NCBI GenBank assembly: GCA_036245805.1
Contig: BTRK01000006.1
Span: 56,103,257 to 56,167,256 of the forward strand
Direction of reading: 5' to 3'
From: Pristionchus mayeri
Taxonomy: Eukaryota > Nematoda > Chromadorea > Rhabditida > Neodiplogasteridae
Length of the DNA stretch: 64,000 nt
Position numbers and translations under genes: made by a program. The notes below the pieces were generated by a model. It searched no databases and was not told the DNA's origin. It saw nothing but the letters and a program-made list of their open reading frames with translations. How positions within the stretch are numbered: the first letter of the stretch is position 1; every line of letters begins with the position of its first letter. Shown here in pieces: positions 47,801 through 61,750 of this stretch.

Positions 47801-50800
47801 CTGTGAATGGCAATGCTTCCAGAAAACTATGGTATAATGAAAATACCTTGTTTTAACAAATTTTCATAGGATCAGCCTTCTATCTAACTGGTCGAATGTT
47901 CTTGACTATGCGAGAAGTGATTGGGTGATCGACGAATTTTGAACTGGACGCATGACCATTTTACAAAAACTGTGTATGGCAATGCTCCCAGAAAACTATG
48001 GTATAATGAAAATACCTTGTTTTAACAAATTTTCATAGGATCAGCCTTCTATCTAACTGGTCGAATGTTCTTGACTATGCGAGAAGTGATTGGGTGATCG
48101 ACGAATTTTGAACTGGACGCATGACCATTTTACAAAAACTGTGTATGGCAATGCTCCCAGAAAACTATGGTATAATGAAAATACCTTGTTTTAACAAATT
48201 TTCATAGGATCAGCCTTCTATCTAACTGGTCGAATGTTCTTGACTATGCGAGAAGTGATTGGGTGATCGACGAATTTTGAACTGGACGCATGACCATTTT
48301 ACAAAAACTGTGTATGACAATGCTCCCAGAAAACTATGGTATAATGAAAATACCTTGTTTTAACAAATTTTCATAGGATCAGCCTTCTATCTAACTGGTC
48401 GAATGTTCTTGACTATGCGAGAAGTGATTGGGTGATCGACGAATTTTGAACTGGACGCATGGCCATTTTACAAAAACTGTGAATGTCAATGCTTCCAGAA
48501 AACTATGGTATAATGAAAATACCTTGTTTTAACAAATTTTCATAGGATCAGCCTTCTATCTAACTGGTCGAATGTTCTTGACTATGCGAGAAGTGATTGG
48601 GTGATCGACGAATTTTGAACTGGACGCATGACCATTTTACAAAAACTGTGAATGGCAATGCTTCCAGAAAACTATGGTATAATGAAAATACCTTGTTTTA
48701 ACAAATTTTCGTAGGATCAGCCTTCTATCTAACTGGTCGAATGTTCTTGACTATGCGAGAAGTGATTGGGTGATCGACGAATTTTGAACTGGACGCATGA
48801 CCATTTTACAAAAACTGTGTATGGCAATGCTCCCAGAAAACTATGGTATAATGAAAATACCTTGTTTTAACAAATTTTCATAGGATCAGCCTTCTATCTA
48901 ACTGGTCGAATGTTCTTGACTATGCGAGAAGTGATTGGGTGATCGACGAATTTTGAACTGGACGCATGACCATTTTACAAAAACTGTGTATGACAATGCT
49001 CCCAGAAAACTATGGTATAATGAAAATACCTTGTTTTAACAAATTTTCATAGGATCAGCCTTCTATCTAACTGGTCGAATGTTCTTGACTATGCGAGAAG
49101 TGATTGGGTGATCGACGAATTTTGAACTGGACGCATGACCATTTTACAAAAACTGTGAATGGCAATGCTTCCAGAAAACTATGGTATAATGAAAATACCT
49201 TGTTTTAACAAATTTTCGTAGGATCAGCCTTCTATCTAACTGGTCGAATGTTCTTGACTATGCGAGAAGTGATTGGGTGATCGACGAATTTTGAACTGGA
49301 CGCATGACCATTTTACAAAAACTGTGTATGGCAATGCTCCCAGAAAACTATGGTATAATGAAAATACCTTGTTTTAACAAATTTTCATAGGATCAGCCTT
49401 CTATCTAACTGGTCGAATGTTCTTGACTATGCGAGAAGTGATTGGGTGATCGACGAATTTTGAACTGGACGCATGACCATTTTACAAAAACTGTGTATGA
49501 CATTGCTCCCAGAAAACTATGGTATAATGAAAATACCTTGTTTTAACAAATTTTCATAGGATCAGCCTTCTATCTAACTGGTCGAATGTTCTTGACTATG
49601 CGAGAAGTGATTGGGTGATCGACGAATTTTGAACTGGACGCATGACCATTTTACAAAAACTGTGAATGGCAATGCTTCCAGAAAACTATGGTATAATGAA
49701 AATACCTTGTTTTAACAAATTTTCGTAGGATCAGCCTTCTATCTAACTGGTCGAATGTTCTTGACTATGCGAGAAGTGATTGGGTGATCGACGAATTTTG
49801 AACTGGACGCATGACCATTTTACAAAAACTGTGTATGGCAATGCTCCCAGAAAACTATGGTATAATGAAAATACCTTGTTTTAACAAATTTTCATAGGAT
49901 CAGCCTTCTATCTAACTGGTCGAATGTTCTTGACTATGCGAGAAGTGATTGGGTGATCGACGAATTTTGAACTGGACGCATGACCATTTTACAAAAACTG
50001 TGTATGACAATGCTCCCAGAAAACTATGGTATAATGAAAATACCTTGTTTTAACAAATTTTCATAGGATCAGCCTTCTATCTAACTGGTCGAATGTTCTT
50101 GACTATGCGAGAAGTGATTGGGTGATCGACGAATTTTGAACTGGACGCATGACCATTTTACAAAAACTGTGTATGACAATGCTCCCAGAAAACTATGGTA
50201 TAATGAAAATACCTTGTTTTAACAAATTTTCATAGGATCAGCCTTCTATCTAACTGGTCGAATGTTCTTGACTATTCGAGAAGTGATTCGGTGATCGACG
50301 AATTTTGAACTGGACGCATGACCATTTTACAAAAACTGTGTATGGCAATGCTCCCAGAAAACTATGGTATAATGAAAATACCTTATTTTAACAAATTTTC
50401 ATAGGATCAGCCTTCTATCTAACTGGTCGAATGTTCTTGACTATGCGAGAAGTGATTGGGTGATCGATGAATTTTGAACTGGACGCATGACCATTTTACA
50501 AAAACTGTGTATGACAATGCTCCCAGAAAACTATGGTATAATGAAAATACCTTATTTTAACAAATTTTCATAGGATCAGCCTTCTATCTAACTGGTCGAA
50601 TGTTCTTGACTATGCGAGAAGTGATTGGGTGATCGACGAATTTTGAACTGGACGCATGACCATTTTACAAAAACTGTGTATGACAATGCTCCCAGAAAAC
50701 TATGGTATAATGAAAATACCTTATTTTAACAAATTTTCATAGGATCAGCCTTCTATCTAACTGGTCGAATGTTCTTGACTATGCGAGAAGTGATTGGGTG

Positions 50801-51160
50801 ATCGATGAATTTTGAACTGGACGCATGACCATTTTACAAAAACTGTGTATGACAATGCTCCCAGAAAACTATGGTATAATGAAAATACCTTATTTTAACA
50901 AATTTTCATAGGATCAGCCTTCTATCTAACTGGTCGAATGTTCTTGACTATGCGAGAAGTGATTGGGTGATCGACGAATTTTGAACTGGACGCATGACCA
51001 TTTTACAAAAACTGTGTATGACAATGCTCCCAGAAAACTATGGTATAATGAAAATACCTTGTTTTAACAAATTTTCATAGGATCAGCCTTCTATCTAACT
51101 GGTCGAATGTTCTTGACTATGCGAGAAGTGATTGGGTGATCGACGAATTTTGAACTGGAC

Positions 51161-53820
51161 GCATGACTATTTTACAAAAACTGTGAATGGCAATGCTCCC
51201 AGAAAACTATGGTATAATGAAATTACCTTGTTTTAAAAAATTTTCATAGGATCAGCCTTCTATCTAACTGGTCGAATGCTCTTGACTATGCGAGAAGTGA
51301 TTGGGTGATCGACGAATTTTGAACTGGACGCATGACCATTTTACAAAAACTGTGTATGGCAATGCTCCCGGAAAACTATGGTATAATGAAAATACCTTGT
51401 TTTAACAAATTTTCATAGGATCAGCCTTCTATCTTACTGGTCGAGTGTTCTTGACTATGCGAGAAGTGATTGGGTGATCGACGAATTTTGAACTGGACGC
51501 ATGACCATTTTACAAAAACTGTGTATGACAATGCTCCCAGAAAACTATGGTATAATGAAAATACCTTGTTTTAACAAATTTTCAAAGGATCAGCCTTCTA
51601 TCTAACTGGTCGAATGTTCTTGACTATGCGAGAAGTGATTGGGTGATCGACGAATTTTGAACTGGACGCATGACCATTTTACAAAAACTGTGTATGGCAA
51701 TGCTCCCAGAAAACTATGGTATAATGAAAATACCTTGTTTTAACAAATTTTCATAGGATCAGCCTTCTATCTAACTGGTCGAATGTTCTTGACTATGCGA
51801 GAAGTGATTGGGTGATCGACGAATTTTGAACTGGACGCATGACCATTTTACAAAAACTGTGAATGGCAATGCTTCCAGAAAACTATGGTATAATGAAATT
51901 ACCTTGTTTTAACAAATTTTCATAGGATCAGCCTTCTATCTAACTGGTCGAATGTTCTTGACTATGCGAGAAGTGATTGGGTGATCGACGAATTTTGAAC
52001 TGGACGCATGACCATTTTACAAAAACTGTGTATGGCAATGCTCCCAGAAAACTATGGTATAATGAAAATACCTTGTTTTAACAAATTTTCATAGGATCAG
52101 TCTTCTATCTAACTGGTCGAATGTTCTTGACTATGCGAGAAGTGATTGGGTGATCGACGAATTTTGAACTGGACGCATGACCATTTTACAAAAACTGTGT
52201 ATGGCAATGCTCCCAGAAAACTATGGTATAATGAAAATACCTTGTTTTAACAAATTTTCATAGGATCAGCCTTCTATCTAACTGGTCGAATGTTCTTGAC
52301 TATGCGAGAAGTGATTGGGTGATCGACGAATTTTGAACTGGACGCATGACCATTTTACAAAAACTGTGTATGGCAATGCTCCCAGAAAACTATGGTATAA
52401 TGAAAATACCTTGTTTTAACAAATTTTCATAGGATCAGCCTTCTATCTAACTGGTCGAATGTTCTTGACTATGCGAGAAGTGATTGGGTGATCGACGAAT
52501 TTTGAACTGGACGCATGACCATTTTACAAAAACTGTGTATGACAATGCTCCCAGAAAACTATGGTATAATGAAAATACCTTATTTTAACAAATTTTCATA
52601 GGATCAGCCTTCTATCTAACTGGTCGAATGTTCTTGACTATGCGAGAAGTGATTGGGTGATCGACGAATTTTGAACTGGACGCATGACCATTTTACAAAA
52701 ACTGTGTATGACAATGCTCCCAGAAAACTATGGTATAATGAAAATACCTTGTTTTAACAAATTTTCATAGGATCAGCCTTCTATCTAACTGGTCGAATGT
52801 TCTTGACTATGCGAGAAGTGATTGGGTGATCGACGAATTTTGAACTGGACGCATGACTATTTTACAAAAACTGTGAATGGCAATGCTCCCAGAAAACTAT
52901 GGTATAATGAAATTACCTTGTTTTAAAAAATTTTCATAGGATCAGCCTTCTATCTAACTGGTCGAATGCTCTTGACTATGCGAGAAGTGATTGGGTGATC
53001 GACGAATTTTGAACTGGACGCATGACCATTTTACAAAAACTGTGTATGGCAATGCTCCCGGAAAACTATGGTATAATGAAAATACCTTGTTTTAACAAAT
53101 TTTCATAGGATCAGCCTTCTATCTTACTGGTCGAGTGTTCTTGACTATGCGAGAAGTGATTGGGTGATCGACGAATTTTGAACTGGACGCATGACCATTT
53201 TACAAAAACTGTGTATGACAATGCTCCCAGAAAACTATGGTATAATGAAAATACCTTGTTTTAACAAATTTTCAAAGGATCAGCCTTCTATCTAACTGGT
53301 CGAATGTTCTTGACTATGCGAGAAGTGATTGGGTGATCGACGAATTTTGAACTGGACGCATGACCATTTTACAAAAACTGTGTATGGCAATGCTCCCAGA
53401 AAACTATGGTATAATGAAAATACCTTGTTTTAACAAATTTTCATAGGATCAGCCTTCTATCTAACTGGTCGAATGTTCTTGACTATGCGAGAAGTGATTG
53501 GGTGATCGACGAATTTTGAACTGGACGCATGACCATTTTACAAAAACTGTGAATGGCAATGCTTCCAGAAAACTATGGTATAATGAAATTACCTTGTTTT
53601 AACAAATTTTCATAGGATCAGCCTTCTATCTAACTGGTCGAATGTTCTTGACTATGCGAGAAGTGATTGGGTGATCGACGAATTTTGAACTGGACGCATG
53701 ACCATTTTACAAAAACTGTGTATGGCAATGCTCCCAGAAAACTATGGTATAATGAAAATACCTTGTTTTAACAAATTTTCATAGGATCAGTCTTCTATCT
53801 AACTGGTCGAATGTTCTTGA
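51161..53820. repeat. Satellite 10-mer (1690 bp) tandem duplication
   Basis: Rare variants recur at exactly 1690 bp: gcatgactat (51161/52851), gtcgaatgct (51271/52961), ttcaaaggat (51581/53271) and ggatcagtcttc (about 52095/53785). Other shared changes (ctcccggaaaac, atcttactggtcgagtg, ttttaaaaaatttt) fall in the same order. It is the clearest higher-order repeat in the array. Confidence 0.9.
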
Positions 53821-56800
53821 CTATGCGAGAAGTGATTGGGTGATCGACGAATTTTGAACTGGACGCATGACCATTTTACAAAAACTGTGTATGGCAATGC
53901 TCCCAGAAAACTATGGTATAATGAAAATACCTTGTTTTAACAAATTTTCATAGGATCAGCCTTCTATCTAACTGGTCGAATGTTCTTGACTATGCGAGAA
54001 GTGATTGGGTGATCGACGAATTTTGAACTGGACGCATGACCATTTTACAAAAACTGTGTATGGCAATGCTCCCAGAAAACTATGGTATAATGAAAATACC
54101 TTGTTTTAACAAATTTTCATAGGATCAGCCTTCTATCTAACTGGTCGAATGTTCTTGACTATGCGAGAAGTGATTGGGTGATCGACGAATTTTGAACTGG
54201 ACGCATGACCATTTTACAAAAACTGTGTATGACAATGCTCCCAGAAAACTATGGTATAATGAAAATACCTTGTTTTAACAAATTTTCATAGGATCAGCCT
54301 TCTATCTAACTGGTCGAATGTTCTTGACTATTCGAGAAGTGATTCGGTGATCGACGAATTTTGAACTGGACGCATGACCATTTTACAAAAACTGTGTATG
54401 GCAATGCTCCCAGAAAACTATGGTATAATGAAAATACCTTATTTTAGCAAATTTTCATAGGATCAGCCTTCTATCTAACTGGTCGAATGTTCTTGACTAT
54501 GCGAGAAGTGATTGGGTGATCGACGAATTTTGAACTGGACGCATGACCATTTTACAAAAACTGTGTATGACAATGCTCCCAGAAAACTATGGTATAATGA
54601 AAATACCTTGTTTTAACAAATTTTCATAGGATCAGCCTTCTATCTAACTGGTCGAATGTTCTTGACTATTCGAGAAGTGATTCGGTGATCGACGAATTTT
54701 GAACTGGACGCATGACCATTTTACAAAAACTGTGTATGGCAATGCTCCCAGAAAACTATGGTATAATGAAAATACCTTATTTTAGCAAATTTTCATAGGA
54801 TCAGCCTTCTATCTAACTGGTCGAATGTTCTTGACTATGCGAGAAGTGATTGGGTGATCGATGAATTTTGAACTGGACGCATGACCATTTTACAAAAACT
54901 GTGTATGACAATGCTCCCAGAAAACTATGGTATAATGAAAATACCTTATTTTAACAAATTTTCATAGGATCAGCCTTCTATCTAACTGGTCGAATGTTCT
55001 TGACTATGCGAGAAGTGATTGGGTGATCGACGAATTTTGAACTGGACGCATGACCATTTTACAAAAACTGTGTATGGCAATGCTCCCAGAAAACTATGGT
55101 ATAATGAAAATACCTTGTTTTAACAAATTTTCATAGGATCAGCCTTCTATCTAACTGGTCGAATGTTCTTGACTATGCGAGAAGTGATTGGGTGATCGAC
55201 GAATTTTGAACTGGACGCATGACCATTTTACAAAAACTGTGAATGGCAATGCTCCCAGAAAACTATGGTATAATGAAATTACCTTGTTTTAACAAATTTT
55301 CATAGGATCAGCCTTCTATCTAACTGGTCGAATGTTCTTGACTATGCGAGAAGTGATTGGGTGATCGACGAATTTTGAACTGGACGCATGACCATTTTAC
55401 AAAAACTGTGTATGGCAATGCTCCCAGAAAACTATGGTATAATGAAAATACCTTGTTTTGACAAATTTTCATAGGATCAGCCTTCTATCTAACTGGTCGA
55501 ATGTTCTTGACTATGCGAGAAGTGATTGGGTGATCGACGAATTTTGAACTGGACGCATGACCATTTTACAAAAACTGTGAATGGCAATGCTTCCAGAAAA
55601 CTATGGTATAATGAAATTACCTTGTTTTAACAAATTTTCATAGGATCAGCCTTCTATCTAACTGGTCGAATGTTCTTGACTATGCGAGAAGTGATTGGGT
55701 GATCGACGAATTTTGAACTGGACGCATGACCATTTTACAAAAACTGTGTATGGCAATGCTCCCAGAAAACTATGGTATAATGAAAATACCTTGTTTTAAC
55801 AAATTTTCATAGGATCAGCCTTCTATCTAACTGGTCGAATGTTCTTGACTATGCGAGAAGTGATTGGGTGATCGACGAATTTTGAACTGGACGCATGACC
55901 ATTTTACAAAAACTGTGAATGGCAATGCTTCCAGAAAACTATGGTATAATGAAATTACCTTGTTTTAACAAATTTTCATAGGATCAGCCTTCTATCTAAC
56001 TGGTCGAATGTTCTTGACTATGCGAGAAGTGATTGGGTGATCGACGAATTTTGAACTGGACGCATGACCATTTTACAAAAACTGTGTATGGCAATGCTTC
56101 CAGAAAACTATGGTATAATGAAAATACCTTGTTTTAACAAATTTTCACAGGATCAGCCTTCTATCTAACTGGTCGAATGTTCTTGACTATGCGAGAAGTG
56201 ATTGGGTGATCGACGAATTTTGAACTGGACGCATGACCATTTTACAAAAACTGTGTATGACAATGCTCCCAGAAAACTATGGTATAATGAAAATACCTTG
56301 TTTTAACAAATTTTCATAGGATCAGCCTTCTATCTAACTGGTCGAATGTTCTTGACTATGCGAGAAGTGATTGGGTGATCGACGAATTTTGAACTGAACG
56401 CATGACCATTTTACAAAAACTGTGAACGGCAATGCTCCAAGAAAACTATGGTATAATGAAATTACCTTGTTTTAACAAATTTTCATAGGATCAGCCTTCT
56501 ATCTAACTGGTCGAATGTTCTTGACTATGCGAGAAGTGATTGGGTGATCGACGAATTTTGAACTGGACGCATGACCATTTTACAAAAACTGTGTATGGCA
56601 ATGCTCCCAGAAAACTATGGTATAATGAAAATACCTTGTTTTAACAAATTTTCATAGGATCAGCCTTCTATCTAACTGGTCGAATGTTCTTGACTATGCG
56701 AGAAGTGATTGGGTGATCGACGAATTTTGAACTGGACGCATGACCATTTTACAAAAACTGTGTATGGCAATGCTCCCAGAAAACTATGGTATAATGAAAA

Positions 56801-57850
56801 TACCTTGTTTTAACAAATTTTCATAGGATCAGCCTTCTATCTAACTGGTCGAATGTTCTTGACTATGCGAGAAGTGATTGGGTGATCGACGAATTTTGAA
56901 CTGGACGCATGACCATTTTACAAAAACTGTGAATGGCAATGCTTCCAGAAAACTATGGTATAATGAAAATACCTTGTTTTAACAAATTTTCATAGGATCA
57001 GCCTTCTATCTAACTGGTCGAATGTTCTTGACCATGCGAGAAGTGATTGGGTGATCGACGAATTTTGAACTGAACGCATGACCATTTTACAAAAACTGTG
57101 AACGGCAATGCTCCAAGAAAACTATGGTATAATGAAATTACCTTGTTTTAACAAATTTTCATAGGATCAGCCTTCTATCTAACTGGTCGAATGTTCTTGA
57201 CTATGCGAGAAGTGATTGGGTGATCGACGAATTTTGAACTGGACGCATGACCATTTTACAAAAACTGTGTATGGCAATGCTCCCAGAAAACTATGGTATA
57301 ATGAAAATACCTTGTTTTAACAAATTTTCATAGGATCAGCCTTCTATCTAACTGGTCGAATGTTCTTGACTATGCGAGAAGTGATTGGGTGATCGACGAA
57401 TTTTGAACTGGACGCATGACCATTTTACAAAAACTGTGTATGGCAATGCTCCCAGAAAACTATGGTATAATGAAAATACCTTGTTTTAACAAATTTTCAT
57501 AGGATCAGCCTTCTATCTAACTGGTCGAATGTTCTTGACTATGCGAGAAGTGATTGGGTGATCGACGAATTTTGAACTGGACGCATGACCATTTTACAAA
57601 AACTGTGAATGGCAATGCTTCCAGAAAACTATGGTATAATGAAAATACCTTGTTTTAACAAATTTTCATAGGATCAGCCTTCTATCTAACTGGTCGAATG
57701 TTCTTGACCATGCGAGAAGTGATTGGGTGATCGACGAATTTTGAACTGGACGCATGACCATTTTACAAAAACTGTGTATGGCAATGCTCCCAGAAAACTA
57801 TGGTATAATGAAAATACCTTGTTTTAACAAATTTTCATAGGATCAGCCTT

Positions 57851-60800
57851 CTATCAAACTGGTCGAATGTTCTTGACTATGCGAGAAGTGATTGGGTGAT
57901 CGACGAATTTTGAACTGGACGCATGACCATTTTACAAAAACTGTGTATGACAATGCTCCCAGAAAACTATGGTATAATGAAAATACCTTGTTTTAACAAA
58001 TTTTCATAGGATCAGCCTTCTATCTAACTGGTCGAATGTTCTTGACTATGCGAGAAGTGATTGGGTGATCGACGAATTTTGAACTGGACGCATGACCATT
58101 TTACAAAAACTGTGTAAGACAATGCTCCCAGAAAACTATGGTATAATGAAAATTCCTTGTTTTAACAAATTTTCATAGGATCAGCCTTCTATCTAACTGG
58201 TCGAATGTTCTTGACTATTCGAGAAGTGATTGGGTGATCGACGAATTTTGAACTGGACGCATGACCATTTTACAAAAACTGTGTATGACAATGCTCCCAG
58301 AAAACTTTGGTATAATGAAAATACCTTGTTTTAACAAATTTTCATAGGATCAGCCTTCTATCTAACTGGTCGAATGTTCTTGACTATGCGAGAAGTGATT
58401 GGGTGATCGACGAATTTTGAACTGGACGCATGACCATTTTACAAAAACTGTGTGTGACAATGCTCCCAGAAAACTATGGTATAATGGAAAAATACCTTGT
58501 TTTAACAAATTTTCATAGGATCAGCCTTCTATCTAACTGGTCGAATGTTCTTGACTATTCGAGAAGTGATTGCGTGATCGACGAATTTTGAACTGGACGC
58601 ATGACCATTTTACAAAAACTGTGTATGACAATGCTCCCAGAAAACTTTGGTATAATGAAAATACCTTGTTTTAACAAATTTTCATAGGATCAGCCTTCTA
58701 TCTAACTGGTCGAATGTTCTTGACTATGCGAGAAGTGATTGGGTGATCGACGAATTTTGAACTGGACGCATGACCATTTTACAAAAACTGTGTATGACAA
58801 TGCTCCCAGAAAACTTTGGTATAATGAAAATACCTTGTTTTAACAAATTTTCATAGGATCGGCCTTCTATCTAACTGGTCGAATGTTCTTGACTATGCGA
58901 GAAGTGATTGGGTGATCGACGAATTTTGAACTGGACGCATGACCATTTTACAAAAACTGTGTATGGCAATGCTCCCAGAAAACTATGGTATAATGAAAAT
59001 ACCTTGTTTTAACAAATTTTCATAGGATCAGCCTTCTATCTAACTGGTCGAATGTTCTTGACTATGCGAGAAGTGATTGGGTGATCGACGAATTTTGAAC
59101 TGGACGCATGACCATTTTACAAAAACTGTGAATGGCAATGCTTCCAGAAAACTATGGTATAATGAAAATACCTTGTTTTAACAAATTTTCATAGGATCAG
59201 CCTTCTATCTAACTGGTCGAATGTTCTTGACCATGCGAGAAGTGATTGGGTGATCGACGAATTTTGAACTGGACGCATGACCATTTTACAAAAACTGTGT
59301 ATGGCAATGCTCCCAGAAAACTATGGTATAATGAAAATACCTTGTTTTAACAAATTTTCATAGGATCAGCCTTCTATCAAACTGGTCGAATGTTCTTGAC
59401 TATGCGAGAAGTGATTGGGTGATCGACGAATTTTGAACTGGACGCATGACCATTTTACAAAAACTGTGTATGACAATGCTCCCAGAAAACTATGGTATAA
59501 TGAAAATACCTTGTTTTAACAAATTTTCATAGGATCAGCCTTCTATCTAACTGGTCGAATGTTCTTGACTATGCGAGAAGTGATTGGGTGATCGACGAAT
59601 TTTGAACTGGACGCATGACCATTTTACAAAAACTGTGTATGACAATGCTCCCAGAAAACTATGGTATAATGAAAATTCCTTGTTTTAACAAATTTTCATA
59701 GGATCAGCCTTCTATCTAACTGGTCGAATGTTCTTGACTATTCGAGAAGTGATTGGGTGATCGACGAATTTTGAACTGGACGCATGACCATTTTACAAAA
59801 ACTGTGTATGACAATGCTCCCAGAAAACTTTGGTATAATGAAAATACCTTGTTTTAACAAATTTTCATAGGATCAGCCTTCTATCTAACTGGTCGAATGT
59901 TCTTGACTATGCGAGAAGTGATTGGGTGATCGACGAATTTTGAACTGGACGCATGACCATTTTACAAAAACTGTGTGTGACAATGCTCCCAGAAAACTAT
60001 GGTATAATGAAAATACCTTGTTTTAACAAATTTTCATAGGATCAGCCTTCTATCTAACTGGTCGAATGTTCTTGACTATTCGAGAAGTGATTGCGTGATC
60101 GACGAATTTTGAACTGGACGCATGACCATTTTACAAAAACTGTGTATGACAATGCTCCCAGAAAACTTTGGTATAATGAAAATACCTTGTTTTAACAAAT
60201 TTTCATAGGATCAGCCTTCTATCTAACTGGTCGAATGTTCTTGACTATGCGAGAAGTGATTGGGTGATCGACGAATTTTGAACTGGACGCATGACCATTT
60301 TACAAAAACTGTGTATGACAATGCTCCCAGAAAACTTTGGTATAATGAAAATACCTTGTTTTAACAAATTTTCATAGGATCGGCCTTCTATCTAACTGGT
60401 CGAATGTTCTTGACTATGCGAGAAGTGATTGGGTGATCGACGAATTTTGAACTGGACGCATGACCATTTTACAAAAACTGTGTATGGCAATGCTCCCAGA
60501 AAACTATGGTATAATGAAAATACCTTGTTTTAACAAATTTTCATAGGATCAGCCTTCTATCTAACTGGTCGAATGTTCTTGACTATGCGAGAAGTGATTG
60601 GGTGATCGACGAATTTTGAACTGGACGCATGACCATTTTACAAAAACTGTGTATGGCAATGCTCCCAGAAAACTATGGTATAATGAAAATACCTTGTTTT
60701 AACAAATTTTCATAGGATCAGCCTTCTATCTAACTGGTCGAATGTTCTTGACTATGCGAGAAGTGATTGGGTGATCGACGAATTTTGAACTGGACGCATG

Positions 60801-61750
60801 ACCATTTTACAAAAACTGTGAATGGCAATGCTTCCAGAAAACTATGGTATAATGAAAATACCTTGTTTTAACAAATTTTCATAGGATCAGCCTTCTATCT
60901 AACTGGTCGAATGTTCTTGACCATGCGAGAAGTGATTGGGTGATCGACGAATTTTGAACTGGACGCATGACCATTTTACAAAAACTGTGTATGGCAATGC
61001 TCCCAGAAAACTATGGTATAATGAAAATACCTTGTTTTAACAAATTTTCATAGGATCAGCCTTCTATCAAACTGGTCGAATGTTCTTGACTATGCGAGAA
61101 GTGATTGGGTGATCGACGAATTTTGAACTGGACGCATGACCATTTTACAAAAACTGTGTATGACAATGCTCCCAGAAAACTATGGTATAATGAAAATACC
61201 TTGTTTTAACAAATTTTCATAGGATCAGCCTTCTATCTAACTGGTCGAATGTTCTTGACTATGCGAGAAGTGATTGGGTGATCGACGAATTTTGAACTGG
61301 ACGCATGACCATTTTACAAAAACTGTGTATGACAATGCTCCCAGAAAACTATGGTATAATGAAAATTCCTTGTTTTAACAAATTTTCATAGGATCAGCCT
61401 TCTATCTAACTGGTCGAATGTTCTTGACTATTCGAGAAGTGATTGGGTGATCGACGAATTTTGAACTGGACGCATGACCATTTTACAAAAACTGTGTATG
61501 ACAATGCTCCCAGAAAACTATGGTATAATGAAAATTCCTTGTTTTAACAAATTTTAATAGGATCAGCCTTCTATCTAACTGGTCGAATGTTCTTGACTAT
61601 GCGAGAAGTGATTGGGTGATCGACGAATTTTGAACTGGACGCATGACCATTTTACAAAAACTGTGTGTGACAATGCTCCCAGAAAACTATGGTATAATGA
61701 AAATACCTTGTTTTAACAAATTTTCATAGGATCAGCCTTCTATCTAACTG
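57851..61750. repeat. Satellite higher-order block of 9-10 monomers in three copies
   Basis: ctatcaaact occurs at 57851, 59374 and 61064; gaaaattcct near 58147, 59670 and 61360; ggatcggcc at about 58857 and 60378. The steps are 1523 (9 x 169 + 2, the +2 being the local insertion at 58486), 1690 (10 x 169) and 1521 (9 x 169). The unit gained or lost one monomer between copies, a signature of unequal exchange. Confidence 0.88.
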
